The position numbers and the translations under genes were made by a program. From Phenylobacterium sp. (GTDB taxonomy: Bacteria; Pseudomonadota; Alphaproteobacteria; Caulobacterales; Caulobacteraceae), in contig NZ_JAKRSA010000018.1 of NCBI RefSeq assembly GCF_022402485.1, positions 145,477-209,476 of the forward strand: 64,000 nucleotides of DNA, read 5' to 3'. Shown here piece after piece: positions 26,906 to 35,739 of this stretch (its first letter is position 1; each line of letters begins with the position of its first letter). The notes below the pieces were generated by a model, which was given only the letters and a program-made list of their open reading frames with translations, did no database searches and had not been told where the DNA came from.

Positions 26906-27004
26906 ATCGTTGCGTCATGAGACTCGGCCTATCCCTTACGGCTGAGATTCTGTGCCCATGTTCCTCCTTTTCACGCTCCCCCCGCCGGAGCGACGGAGCC
27001 CGCT

Positions 27005-28165
27005 TTGCTGAGACGCCATTTTTTCCTCGTCAGCGCGCTCGTCGTGCTGGGTCTCATGGTCATTGTCGGGGGCGTGATCATGGGCTTTGGTGGCAGTGAA
27101 GCCAAAGGCGGGGGGCCTGGTGGTCCAGGGGGGCGCGGTGGCCCAGGCGGTCCAGGGGGTGGCGGCGTTCCCGTGGCGGCGACCCTTGTTCAAACCTGGA
27201 CGTTCAATGACGCGGTGGAGCTCATCGGGGTCGCCAAGGGCCGGCAGTCGGTCACCCTGACGGCAGCGGCCACGCAGCTTGTGGACCGTGTCCGGTTCAC
27301 CGATGGCCAGTATGTGGCCCAGGGCGCGATCCTTGTGGAACTCAAGGACGCCGAACAGAACGCTGGCGTCGAGCAGGCGCGGGCGCGACTGGCCCAGGCC
27401 GAACGGACCCTGGAGCGCTGGCGCACCCTGGCTGATCAGGGGTTCGCCTCCAAGGCCGCTGTAGATCAGCACGAGGCGGCATTTCTTACGGCCCAGGCCG
27501 ATGTGTCTGCGGCTGAGGCCCGCCGCGGGGATCGGCTGATCCGCGCCCCGTTTGCGGGCGTGGTGGGCCTGACCGACATTGCCCCTGGTGCCCTGGTCAA
27601 TCCTGGCTCGGCGATCGTCACCCTGGATGACCTGTCCTCGGTCCGTGTCGATTTCCAGGTGCCGGAACGCTACCTGTCTGGATTGTCAGCGGGCCAGACC
27701 CTCAGCGCTCGGACCGACGTCTATCCCGACCGCGTGATCATGGGCCGGATCGACACCCTCGACACGCGCGTAGATGAGGCCACCCGCGCCATCACTGCCC
27801 GGGCGATCTTCCCCAATCCGGACCGGCAGCTGAAGCCGGGTATGATGGTTCGCGTCACCTTGTCCCGCGGCAACCGTCAGGGCCTGGCGGTCCCGGAGGC
27901 GGCGATTTCGGTGCTAGGGTCGTCCTCCTCTGTGTTCGTGATCGCTCAGGAGGGCGGCGCAGCCCGGGCTGAACAGCGGCCTGTGGTGGTGGGGTCCCGT
28001 CAGGATGGTTTTGTTGAGGTCCGCGAGGGCCTCGCAGCCGGCGACCGGATCATCGCCAACGGCGTCAACAAGGTCACCGGTGGACAGCCAGTCAGGGTGG
28101 CTGAAACCCTCGACGCTGCCGATGTCGCCCGGGTCAAACCTGCGAGCGATCGGCCAGGCGCATGA
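27005..28165 (+). CDS. RND efflux periplasmic adaptor (membrane fusion protein)
   Basis: The 386 aa adaptor has a single N-terminal membrane anchor (about 8-28). A Gly/Pro-rich linker (about 34-54) follows, then the lipoyl, alpha-hairpin and beta-barrel domains. SVTLTAAATQLVDRVRFTDGQ and RLIRAPFAGVVGLTDI are the split lipoyl halves (about residues 82-102 and 177-192). The start is a TTG with GGAG 7 nt upstream; no in-frame ATG precedes the anchor. It overlaps the permease gene by ATGA. It links the pump to an outer-membrane channel, whose gene is not in the window. Confidence 0.9.
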   Translation: MLRRHFFLVSALVVLGLMVIVGGVIMGFGGSEAKGGGPGGPGGRGGPGGPGGGGVPVAATLVQTWTFNDAVELIGVAKGRQSVTLTAAATQLVDRVRFTDGQYVAQGAILVELKDAEQNAGVEQARARLAQAERTLERWRTLADQGFASKAAVDQHEAAFLTAQADVSAAEARRGDRLIRAPFAGVVGLTDIAPGALVNPGSAIVTLDDLSSVRVDFQVPERYLSGLSAGQTLSARTDVYPDRVIMGRIDTLDTRVDEATRAITARAIFPNPDRQLKPGMMVRVTLSRGNRQGLAVPEAAISVLGSSSSVFVIAQEGGAARAEQRPVVVGSRQDGFVEVREGLAAGDRIIANGVNKVTGGQPVRVAETLDAADVARVKPASDRPGA

Positions 28166-31100
28166 CCCTCTCAGACCTTTCCGTTCGCCGGCCCGTTTTC
28201 GCCGCCGTCGCCTCCATCATCCTCTGCGTGGTGGGGCTGGCCTCGTTCACCCAACTGACCGTCCGGGAGCTTCCGGCGGTTGATCCGCCGGTGATCTCGA
28301 TCAGCACCGACTATCGGGGTGCCTCTTCTGAGGTGATCGAGGAGCGGATCACAGAGGTCATTGAGCGGCAGGTCGCCGGCATCGAGGGCGTCGATCGGAT
28401 GACCTCAGGCTCCCGGGACGGCGCATCGCGGATCAATATTCAGTTCAAGCTCAGCCGCGACCTGGATGCAGCCGCCAATGATGTGCGCGACGCGGTGTCA
28501 CGGGTCTCGGCGAACTTGCCCCTGCAGGCCGACCCGCCACAGATCCGCAAGGCCGATGCTGATGCTCAGCCGATCATTTTCCTGGCCCTGTCGTCGACCA
28601 CCCTCAACCGCCTGCAACTGACCGACTATGCCAATCGCTATCTGGTGGAGCGGATCTCCACCGTGCCGGGGGTGGCCCAGGTCGGGGTCAGTGGGGCGCA
28701 GAACTATGCCATGCGCATCTGGCTCGATCCCCAGGCCATGGCGGCCCGGGGCATCACAGTCAACGATGTCGAGACTGCCCTCAACGCGCAGAATCTGGAA
28801 CTTCCGGCCGGCTCACTGGAGGCGGCGGCCAAGGATTTCACCATCCGCGTGGCGCGGGGCTACAGCACGCCCGAGGAGTTTGCGGATCTGCCCGTGCGCA
28901 CCAGCGGCCAGGGCGGGTACGTCACCCGGCTCGGCGATATCGCCCGGGTTTCCGAGGAGGCCGACGAGCGCCGGCGGCTGTTCCGTTCCAATGGCCGCGA
29001 CCAGGTTGGCATTCCTGTCACCCGCCAGTCTCAGGCCAATGACCTCGAGATTTCCGACGGCATCCGCGCCATCCTGCCAGAGCTGAACCGCGGGCTGCCC
29101 GAGGGCACCCAGCTGGATGTGGCCGTGGACTTCACCATCTTCACCCGGCATGCCCTGGAGGAGGTCTGGTACACCATGGCCATCTGCCTGGCCGTGGTCG
29201 GGCTGGTGAACTTCATCTTCCTGGGCACCTGGCGGGCAGCGATCATTCCCACAGTGGTCGCCCCTATCTGTATCCTTTCAAGCTTCATCATCCTGGCCCC
29301 CCTGGGGTTCTCCTTGAACCTGCTGACCCTGCTGGCCCTGGTGCTGGCCATCGGTCTGGTGGTGGATGACGCCATTGTGGTGGTGGAAAATATTCAGAGG
29401 CGGATCGACGAGGGCGAGCCTGCGCCTGTGGCGGCCCAACGGGGAACGCGGCAGGTGTTCTTCGCCGTGGTGGCCACCACCATCGTGCTGATCTCGGTCT
29501 TTGCGCCGCTGATGTTCCTGCCGGGCTATATCGGCCGGCTGTTTGTGGAACTGGCAGTGGCCATCGCCGCAGCCGTGGCCTTCTCGTCTCTCCTGGCACT
29601 GAGCCTCTCGCCCATGCTGGCCTCCCTGCTGCTGCGTCCGGCCCGGGGCCAGGGGTGGATGGCGCGGACGGTGGACAATGCCATGGTCCGGCTGCGCAAC
29701 TCCTACCACGCGTCCCTGGAGTTCTTGCTCGGGCGCCGCTTTGTGGGCTGGTTCACCGGCGGCCTGGTGGTGGTTCTAGCCTTCGCAGCCTTTGGATTGT
29801 TCCAATACCTGCCCAGCGAGCTGGTGCCGGAGGAGGATCGAGGTCGGGTCGATATCAATATCTCCGGACCTGAAGGCGCGGGTTACGACTACACATTTGA
29901 GGCGGCCCAGAAGATCGAAGCCCGGCTCATGGAGCTCTACGAAGAGGGCACGGTGTCCCGTTACCTGATCTCGATGCCGCGGTTTGGCAGCAGCCAGTTC
30001 AATACCGGCAGCGCCAATGTGAACGTGGCCGAGGGGCCTGACGCCATGGATTCCAACGCCCTGGCGGCCCAGCTCAACAGGGAGTTCTCCGGAATAACAG
30101 CGGTCAGGGCCACGGCCTTCGTTCGCCCGGCGCTGCGCGGTACGGAAGGCAACAGCGTTGATCTGGTGGCCATCGGGGCTGACTACGACCAGATCGCGGC
30201 CTGGCTGCGGCCGATCCAGGCCGCAGCGGAAAACAATCCGGGGCTAACCCGTGTGCGCGTCGACTATGAGCCGACCTCGCCGCGCCTGCTGGTGACCATC
30301 AACCGGGAGCAAGCGGCGGCGTTGGGGGTTTCAACCCAGGCCGTGGGGCGGGCCCTTGAGACCATGTTCGGATCTCGGCGGGTGACGACCTATATCCGTG
30401 AGGGGCGAGAGTACGATGTCATCCTTCAGACCGACCGCGAGCAACGGGAAAGTCAGGAAGACCTGAACAACCTCTATGTGCGTTCGGAGTCTGGTGCTGT
30501 GATCCCCCTGGCTTCGGTGGTGACGACCGAGGTGCGAGGCGATACGCCGGATCGGGAGCGGACAGATCGCTCCCGCTCGGTCGACCTCACCGCCCAGCTC
30601 AATCCGGGTTATACGATTGGCGAGGCCATAGCCTTCTTCGAGGCCGAGGTGGCCAAGCAGCCTGGCGGGGTCAGCGTCCTGTGGGGCGGCGGGGCGCGAG
30701 ACTATCTGGAGGCCGGAGATGCCGTCGGCCTGGCGTTTGCCATGGCTCTTCTGCTGGTGTTCCTGGTTCTGGCGGCTCAGTTTGAAAGCTGGATCCATCC
30801 TGGGGTGATCATGCTCACCGTGCCGGTGGCGGCCGTCGGCGGGCTGTTTGGGCTATTGGTCGCGGACTCGACCATCAATACCTACAGTCAGATCGGATTG
30901 ATCATCCTGGTGGGTATCGCCGCCAAGAACGGCATTCTGATCGTCGAGTTCGCCAATCAGCTTCGTGATCAGGGTCTATCGATCCGCGAGGCGGTGATCG
31001 AAGCCTCGACCTTGCGGCTGCGGCCGATCATCATGACCTCGATCTCTGCGGCGGCGGGGTCTGTGCCTCTGATCGTCTGGGGCGGGGCCGGAGGGGAGGC

Positions 31101-31284
31101 CAGGCAGACCATCGGCGTGGTCATCTTCTTCGGGGCGATCTTCGCCACCTTGCTGACCCTGTTCATCGTGCCGATTTTCTACAACCTGCTGGCCAGGTTC
31201 ACGAAGTCACCAGACCACATGGCCCGTCGGATCGACGCCTTTGAGGAAGCTGAGCAGGCGCGGGTCGCCAACGCCGCCGAATAG
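28162..31284 (+). CDS. RND-family multidrug efflux permease
   Basis: This 1040 aa inner-membrane pump has the AcrB-like layout: twelve membrane helices and two large periplasmic loops. The proton-relay pair Asp402/Asp403 in TM4 (LVVDDAIVVVEN) is intact, so it should be proton driven. LSDLSVRRPVFAAVASII at the start and LIVLVGIAAKNGILIVEF-like sequence near residue 910-930 are HAE-type features. The drug spectrum cannot be read. It is translationally coupled to the adaptor gene. A strong bidirectional hairpin follows 26 bp after its stop. Confidence 0.95.
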   Translation: MTLSDLSVRRPVFAAVASIILCVVGLASFTQLTVRELPAVDPPVISISTDYRGASSEVIEERITEVIERQVAGIEGVDRMTSGSRDGASRINIQFKLSRDLDAAANDVRDAVSRVSANLPLQADPPQIRKADADAQPIIFLALSSTTLNRLQLTDYANRYLVERISTVPGVAQVGVSGAQNYAMRIWLDPQAMAARGITVNDVETALNAQNLELPAGSLEAAAKDFTIRVARGYSTPEEFADLPVRTSGQGGYVTRLGDIARVSEEADERRRLFRSNGRDQVGIPVTRQSQANDLEISDGIRAILPELNRGLPEGTQLDVAVDFTIFTRHALEEVWYTMAICLAVVGLVNFIFLGTWRAAIIPTVVAPICILSSFIILAPLGFSLNLLTLLALVLAIGLVVDDAIVVVENIQRRIDEGEPAPVAAQRGTRQVFFAVVATTIVLISVFAPLMFLPGYIGRLFVELAVAIAAAVAFSSLLALSLSPMLASLLLRPARGQGWMARTVDNAMVRLRNSYHASLEFLLGRRFVGWFTGGLVVVLAFAAFGLFQYLPSELVPEEDRGRVDINISGPEGAGYDYTFEAAQKIEARLMELYEEGTVSRYLISMPRFGSSQFNTGSANVNVAEGPDAMDSNALAAQLNREFSGITAVRATAFVRPALRGTEGNSVDLVAIGADYDQIAAWLRPIQAAAENNPGLTRVRVDYEPTSPRLLVTINREQAAALGVSTQAVGRALETMFGSRRVTTYIREGREYDVILQTDREQRESQEDLNNLYVRSESGAVIPLASVVTTEVRGDTPDRERTDRSRSVDLTAQLNPGYTIGEAIAFFEAEVAKQPGGVSVLWGGGARDYLEAGDAVGLAFAMALLLVFLVLAAQFESWIHPGVIMLTVPVAAVGGLFGLLVADSTINTYSQIGLIILVGIAAKNGILIVEFANQLRDQGLSIREAVIEASTLRLRPIIMTSISAAAGSVPLIVWGGAGGEARQTIGVVIFFGAIFATLLTLFIVPIFYNLLARFTKSPDHMARRIDAFEEAEQARVANAAE

Positions 31285-31307
31285 GCGCTCGCCCCGCGCG
31301 GCAAAAG

Positions 31308-31341
31308 AAAGGCCTTCCTCCAGCTGGAGGAAGGCCCTTTC
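31308..31341. terminator. Bidirectional terminator between RND permease and cytochrome c genes
   Basis: A perfect 11 bp stem (31311-31321 with 31326-31336) closes around AGCT, flanked by AAAGAAA on the left and CTTT on the right. It lies between two convergent genes and can serve both. Confidence 0.75.
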
Positions 31342-31381
31342 GCCTGAGTGTTGCGGGCTTCTCGCCGGGGCGGCTTGGCGA

Positions 31382-31945
31382 TCAGAGGGTCGCTTCGCCG
31401 TCTGTTTGCGCCGCCGGTTCCCCAGCCGGCGTGGCCTCGGCCCCGGGCGCGCCTGAAAATCCGGACTCCACCTTGAGATAGGCGATCAGGTCCACGCGCT
31501 TCTGCGGGTCCGATAGCCCCGCAAAGGTCATCCGGTTGCCGGGCAGGTAGGTCTTGGGATTGGCGAGCCAGGCGTCCAGGCGCTCGGCGTTCCACATGAA
31601 ACCCGCGGTCTTCAAGGCGTCAGAGTATCGATAGCCCTCAACAGCCCCCGCAGCCCGGCCAAACATGCCATGCAGGTTGGGACCGGTCAGGTTTGGCCCA
31701 CCCTCGGCCACCGTGTGGCAGGACCGGCAAAGGCCAAACTGTCGGCGTCCATTCTCCAGGTCGCCGGTGTTGTACGGGGCGGGCAGGGAGGCCAGCAGGG
31801 CCTGGATCTCAGCCTCAGTGCGTTCTGGAACCGGAGCCTTGGCCGCTGGGGCTGGCGCTGAAGACTCGCCACCGCCGCCCGGCCCGCAGGCCGCAAGTCC
31901 AAGCAGGCAGGTGGCCGCCAGGGCCGTCTTGGTCCGGTTAAACAT
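31382..31945 (-). CDS. Class I cytochrome c lipoprotein
   Basis: The 187 aa protein has a lipoprotein signal (LGLAAC, lipidated Cys20), a Pro/Ala-rich spacer, then a small c2-type cytochrome domain. Heme c attaches at CRSCH (73-77); the distal ligand is likely Met139 in LPGNRMTF. GPNLHGMFGR and DLIAYLKVES are standard class I elements. A Pro/Ala/Glu-rich tail follows. It would shuttle electrons in the periplasm while tethered to a membrane. It is unrelated to the diheme cytochrome at 3821. Convergent with the RND operon and divergent from the L,D-transpeptidase gene. Confidence 0.9.
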   Translation of the reverse strand: MFNRTKTALAATCLLGLAACGPGGGGESSAPAPAAKAPVPERTEAEIQALLASLPAPYNTGDLENGRRQFGLCRSCHTVAEGGPNLTGPNLHGMFGRAAGAVEGYRYSDALKTAGFMWNAERLDAWLANPKTYLPGNRMTFAGLSDPQKRVDLIAYLKVESGFSGAPGAEATPAGEPAAQTDGEATL

Positions 31946-32127
31946 GTGGCTACGCAGGTCCCATTGAAAAGCTGCGGCAAGCTAGCCCAGTGGGCGCGCC
32001 ATGCAATGGCGCCCGGGCCTCACCCGAACAAAAAAGGGCCGCCGATCCGTCCGATCAGACCCCGTTGCATAGATGGGACGGGACCTTGGGCCGCGCGGAC
32101 TCTTCTTCCCGCATGGTAGTCTGTTCC

Positions 32128-33522
32128 ATGATCAGATTTCCCAACCTCATCGTCTTGGCTTTGCTCCTGGTCGCAACACCAGCGTCAGCGACCGAACCCC
32201 TGACCAAGGCGGAAGCCAGTGCGGTTGTCGAGATGCTCCGAACGCGCCCTGAGCCCGCCTTGGAGTCTGCAATGGGCATGAGCTCTGAGCAGCTGGTCGC
32301 CGCACTCATGCTCCATGCCCGCCAGGAGAGCGGCCAGATCCTCCGGCCCGCCAGCCTCAACATGCTGTGGACCCTGACACCGGTGGCCCGTGACCTGGAG
32401 GCTGAGTGGACCACGGCCCGGGCCAGCGGGCAGGTCAAAGACTGGCTTGCCGGCCTGTCCCCCGCCGATCCCCGATATCAAAGTCTGGCCCTGGCCCGGC
32501 GTGACTATGCAGCCAGGGTCGAGGCGGGCGGCTGGCCGGTGCTGTCGACTGGAGCGGTTCTTCGTCCGGGCGATCAGTCCGCCGCCATCATCGCCCTGCG
32601 CCACCGGCTCGCCCTCGAGGGATTTCTGGCCACTCCGACCCAGACGCCGGAACTCTATGACGAGGATCTGGCCCAGGCTGTCTTGCGGTATCAGGGCTTG
32701 CGCGGCCTTGAGGCCGACGCCCTTGTGGGGCCGGCCACCCTGGCGGCCCTGAATGTCAGCGCCGCAGGTCGGCTGGCGCAGATCGAGGCCAATCTGGAGC
32801 GGTGGCGCTGGCTGCCCCGTCCTCTGCCGGCCACCCGCATCGAGGCTGACGCCGGGGCGGCGCGGGCAACCCTTTTTGTCAACGGCGCGCCGGTTCTGGA
32901 CATGCGCATCATTGTCGGCGCGCCGGCCACCAAGACGCCCATGTTCGCCTCAGAGATCGAGACGGTGGTGCTCAATCCACCCTGGAATGTGCCGAGCTCC
33001 ATCGCCAATGCCGAGATTCTGCCCCGGGCGGCGCGGGATAGCGGCTATCTCGCCCGCAACAACTTCACCTATCAGGAGGGGCGGTTGCAACAGCGGCCGG
33101 GGCCGACCAACGCCCTGGGGCAGGTGAAGTTCGACATGCCCAGCCCGTTCGGCATCTATCTGCATGATACGCCGGCACGCGCAGCCTTCGAGCGGCACCC
33201 CCGCACCCTCAGCCACGGCTGTGTCCGACTCGAGCGGCCCCGGGAATTGGCCGCCCTGCTGCTTGCCAGCCAGGGCTGGACCCAGGAGACCGTGGACGGG
33301 GTGATCGCCCAGGGCCTGACCCGCCGGGTGGACCTGACTGCACCGGTTCCCGTGCTGATCATCTACACGACCGCCTTTGTCGACGTGGCCGGCCTGCATC
33401 TATTGGCCGATCCCTATGGCTGGGACGCCCAGCTTGTGGCCGCCTTGAACAGCCGGGCTGTGGCCCAGCTGGACCGCGACATGGCGTCGCCGGAGAGCGA
33501 ATGCGCCTCCAACCTCGGCTAA
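32128..33522 (+). CDS. L,D-transpeptidase (YcbB/LdtD type)
   Basis: This is a protein of about 464 aa from the start that gives a clean signal peptide (MIRFPNLIVLALLLVATPASA region, residues 1-21 by position). The frame is open from 31990, but the upstream part is not coding-like. It has a scaffold region, a peptidoglycan-binding motif (LRYQGLRGLEADALVGPATLA-like, about 185-205), and a YkuD catalytic domain with LSHGCVRLE (His363, Cys365). It makes 3-3 crosslinks in the wall. The gene downstream encodes a DUF882 endopeptidase predicted to cut such links; E. coli ldtD and mepK are likewise adjacent. Confidence 0.9.
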   Translation: MIRFPNLIVLALLLVATPASATEPLTKAEASAVVEMLRTRPEPALESAMGMSSEQLVAALMLHARQESGQILRPASLNMLWTLTPVARDLEAEWTTARASGQVKDWLAGLSPADPRYQSLALARRDYAARVEAGGWPVLSTGAVLRPGDQSAAIIALRHRLALEGFLATPTQTPELYDEDLAQAVLRYQGLRGLEADALVGPATLAALNVSAAGRLAQIEANLERWRWLPRPLPATRIEADAGAARATLFVNGAPVLDMRIIVGAPATKTPMFASEIETVVLNPPWNVPSSIANAEILPRAARDSGYLARNNFTYQEGRLQQRPGPTNALGQVKFDMPSPFGIYLHDTPARAAFERHPRTLSHGCVRLERPRELAALLLASQGWTQETVDGVIAQGLTRRVDLTAPVPVLIIYTTAFVDVAGLHLLADPYGWDAQLVAALNSRAVAQLDRDMASPESECASNLG

Positions 33523-33553
33523 GTGCTGCTAGCCTCAGGGTATAGGAGACCAG

Positions 33554-34084
33554 ATGTCGCTAAACCGACGCGCCCTGATCGGTGCCGCCCTGGCCTTGCC
33601 GCTGGCGTCCCCAGCCCTGGCCTCGAGCCTTACGCCACGCCGCCTCTCGGTGCTGAACCTGCACACCGGCGAGCGGCTGGCCACCACCTACTGGGAGGCC
33701 GGATCCTATGTGCCGGAGGCCCTTTCGGGGCTGGCCCGGGTGCTGCGCGATCATCGCACCGGCGAGACCCATGCCATGGCGCCGCAGCTGCTTGATCTTG
33801 TGGCGCGTCTGCAGTCTGACCTTGGAGCCAGCCAGCCGGTGCAGGTGATCTCCGGGTACCGCTCGCCGCGAACCAATGAGGCCCTGCGCCGGTCCGGTGG
33901 CGGCGGCGTGGCCAAACGCAGCCTGCACATGGACGGCCTGGCCATGGACATCCGCCTGCCAGGGATTGACCTCGCCAGGTTGCGCGACGCGGCCTGGGCG
34001 CAACAGGGCGGCGGCGTGGGCTATTATCCCGGCTCTGACTTCGTCCATGTGGACGTGGGTGCCGTCCGGCGCTGGAACGGCTGA
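33554..34084 (+). CDS. DUF882/M15-like murein endopeptidase (MepK/YcbK type)
   Basis: The 176 aa exported protein has an RR-containing leader (NRRALIGAALALPL). The zinc site is readable: His125 and Asp132 in SLHMDGLAMDI, and His165 in DFVHVDVG. This is the DUF882 family; E. coli MepK cleaves the mDAP-mDAP crosslinks that L,D-transpeptidases make. AGGAG lies 6 nt before the ATG, 31 bp after the transpeptidase stop. The two are therefore a likely operon of opposing activities on 3-3 crosslinks. The substrate is inferred from the homologue and gene pairing. Confidence 0.88.
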   Translation: MSLNRRALIGAALALPLASPALASSLTPRRLSVLNLHTGERLATTYWEAGSYVPEALSGLARVLRDHRTGETHAMAPQLLDLVARLQSDLGASQPVQVISGYRSPRTNEALRRSGGGGVAKRSLHMDGLAMDIRLPGIDLARLRDAAWAQQGGGVGYYPGSDFVHVDVGAVRRWNG

Positions 34085-34167
34085 GATCAACCTCGGCGCG
34101 GTTGCCGCCCGGCGGCCTTCCGCGATATGCCCCGTCCCGACAAGATATCCGGGAAAGGGACGCGACG

Positions 34168-35718
34168 ATGACCACCGAAGAACTCATGGGTCAGGAGTTT
34201 GGGACCCTTTCGGCGCTGATCGCGGCTCAGGGCCGTGACCGCCCCGGCCATCCCGCCCTGGTGGATGGCGAACGCAGCCTGGATTACGCGGGGCTCAACA
34301 CCCTGATGGACCGCATCGCTGTGGCCCTGCAGCGCGATGGGGTCGGCGCCCACGAGGCCGCCGCCATCTGCGCCACCACCTCACTGGAATATGCCGCGGT
34401 CTTCATGGGGGCCCTCAGGGCCGGTGCTGCGGCGGCGCCGCTGGCCCCGTCCTCGACGGCCGAAAGCCTGGTGATGATGCTCAACGACTGCGGGGCCAAG
34501 GTCTTCTTCCTGGACGAGGGCGTCGCCGCCCTGCTGGCACCGGTGGCCGATCAGATCACGGCCAGGCGGGTGGCCCTGGACGGATCTTCGGCCGGGGTGG
34601 CCTTCCAGGATTGGCTGGCACCGGAGGCCGCCAAGCCGCAGGCGGTCGAGGTTGGCCCCAATGACCCGTTCAACATCATCTATTCGTCGGGCACCACGGG
34701 CACGCCTAAGGGGATCGTTCAGCCCCACGCCATGCGCTGGGGTCAGGTGCGCCGGGGGATCTATTCGGTCGATGCCGTGACCATGATCTCCACGCCGCTC
34801 TATTCCAACACCACTCTGGTGAGTTTCCTGCCGACCTTGGGCAATGGCGGAACCGCTGTTCTGATGCCCAAGTTCGACGCCGAGAAGTTCCTCAAGCTGT
34901 CGGCCAGGCACCGGGCCACCCACGCCATGCTGGTGCCAGTCCAGTACCGCCGGATCATGGAGCGGGGGGATTTCGACACCTATGATCTGTCGAGCTTCGT
35001 GCTGAAGTTCTCCACCTCAGCGCCGTTCTCGCCGGAGGTGAAGGCCGATGTGCTGAAGCGCTGGCCCGGCGGCCTGATCGAGTTCTACGGCATGACCGAG
35101 GGCGGCGGCTCCTGCATGCTCGTGGCCCACGAGTATCCCGACAAACTGCACACCGTCGGCCAGCCGATGAACGGCCACGACATCCGGCTGATCGATGAGG
35201 ACGGCAAGGAGGTCCCCCAGGGCCAGGTGGGCGAGGTGGTCGGCCGCTCCGGGGCCATGATGGTCGGCTACCATAACCAGCCGGGCAAAACCCGGGACGC
35301 CGAATGGTACAGCCCTGAGGGCCTGCGTTTCATCCGCACCGGCGATGTGGGGCGCTTTGATGAAGACGGCTTCCTGACGCTCATGGACCGCAAGAAGGAC
35401 ATGATCATTTCCGGCGGCTTCAACATTTATCCCAGCGACATGGAGCTGGAGCTGGCCAAGCACGAGGACGTGCTGGAGTCCGCCGTGGTCGGCGTGCCGT
35501 CCGACCGCTGGGGGGAAACACCGGTGGCCTACGTGACCCTGCGTCCGGGCAGGACGGCGACGCCGGAGGGCATCAAGACCTGGCTCAATGCCCGGGTGGG
35601 CAAGACCCAGCGCCTGGCTGATGTGGTGCTGATCGACCATCTGCCCCGCAGCCACATCGGCAAGGTCCTGAAGAAGGACCTGCGCGACAGCTATCAGGGG
35701 CCCGCGCTCTCCGCGTGA
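34168..35718 (+). CDS. AMP-forming acyl-CoA synthetase/ligase
   Basis: This is a 516 aa member of the adenylate-forming superfamily. The start at 34168 follows AAGGGA by 7 nt; the frame is open to 34102. The P-loop is YSSGTTGTPKG (from residue 172), then EFYGMTEGG, the RTGDVGRFDEDGFL motif, KDMIISGGFNIYP at the hinge, and the catalytic Lys in HIGKVLKKDLR near the end. It activates a carboxylic acid, probably a fatty or aromatic acid, to its CoA thioester. The substrate is not readable and no beta-oxidation genes adjoin it. Confidence 0.9.
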   Translation: MTTEELMGQEFGTLSALIAAQGRDRPGHPALVDGERSLDYAGLNTLMDRIAVALQRDGVGAHEAAAICATTSLEYAAVFMGALRAGAAAAPLAPSSTAESLVMMLNDCGAKVFFLDEGVAALLAPVADQITARRVALDGSSAGVAFQDWLAPEAAKPQAVEVGPNDPFNIIYSSGTTGTPKGIVQPHAMRWGQVRRGIYSVDAVTMISTPLYSNTTLVSFLPTLGNGGTAVLMPKFDAEKFLKLSARHRATHAMLVPVQYRRIMERGDFDTYDLSSFVLKFSTSAPFSPEVKADVLKRWPGGLIEFYGMTEGGGSCMLVAHEYPDKLHTVGQPMNGHDIRLIDEDGKEVPQGQVGEVVGRSGAMMVGYHNQPGKTRDAEWYSPEGLRFIRTGDVGRFDEDGFLTLMDRKKDMIISGGFNIYPSDMELELAKHEDVLESAVVGVPSDRWGETPVAYVTLRPGRTATPEGIKTWLNARVGKTQRLADVVLIDHLPRSHIGKVLKKDLRDSYQGPALSA

Positions 35719-35739
35719 GCGCAGGTCGCCTGAGTGGGA

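Noticed and set aside
31996..32012. GCGCCAT/ATGGCGC inverted repeat between the cytochrome c and L,D-transpeptidase genes
   Set aside because: Only 7 bp with a 3 nt loop, not placed near a readable promoter or gene end.
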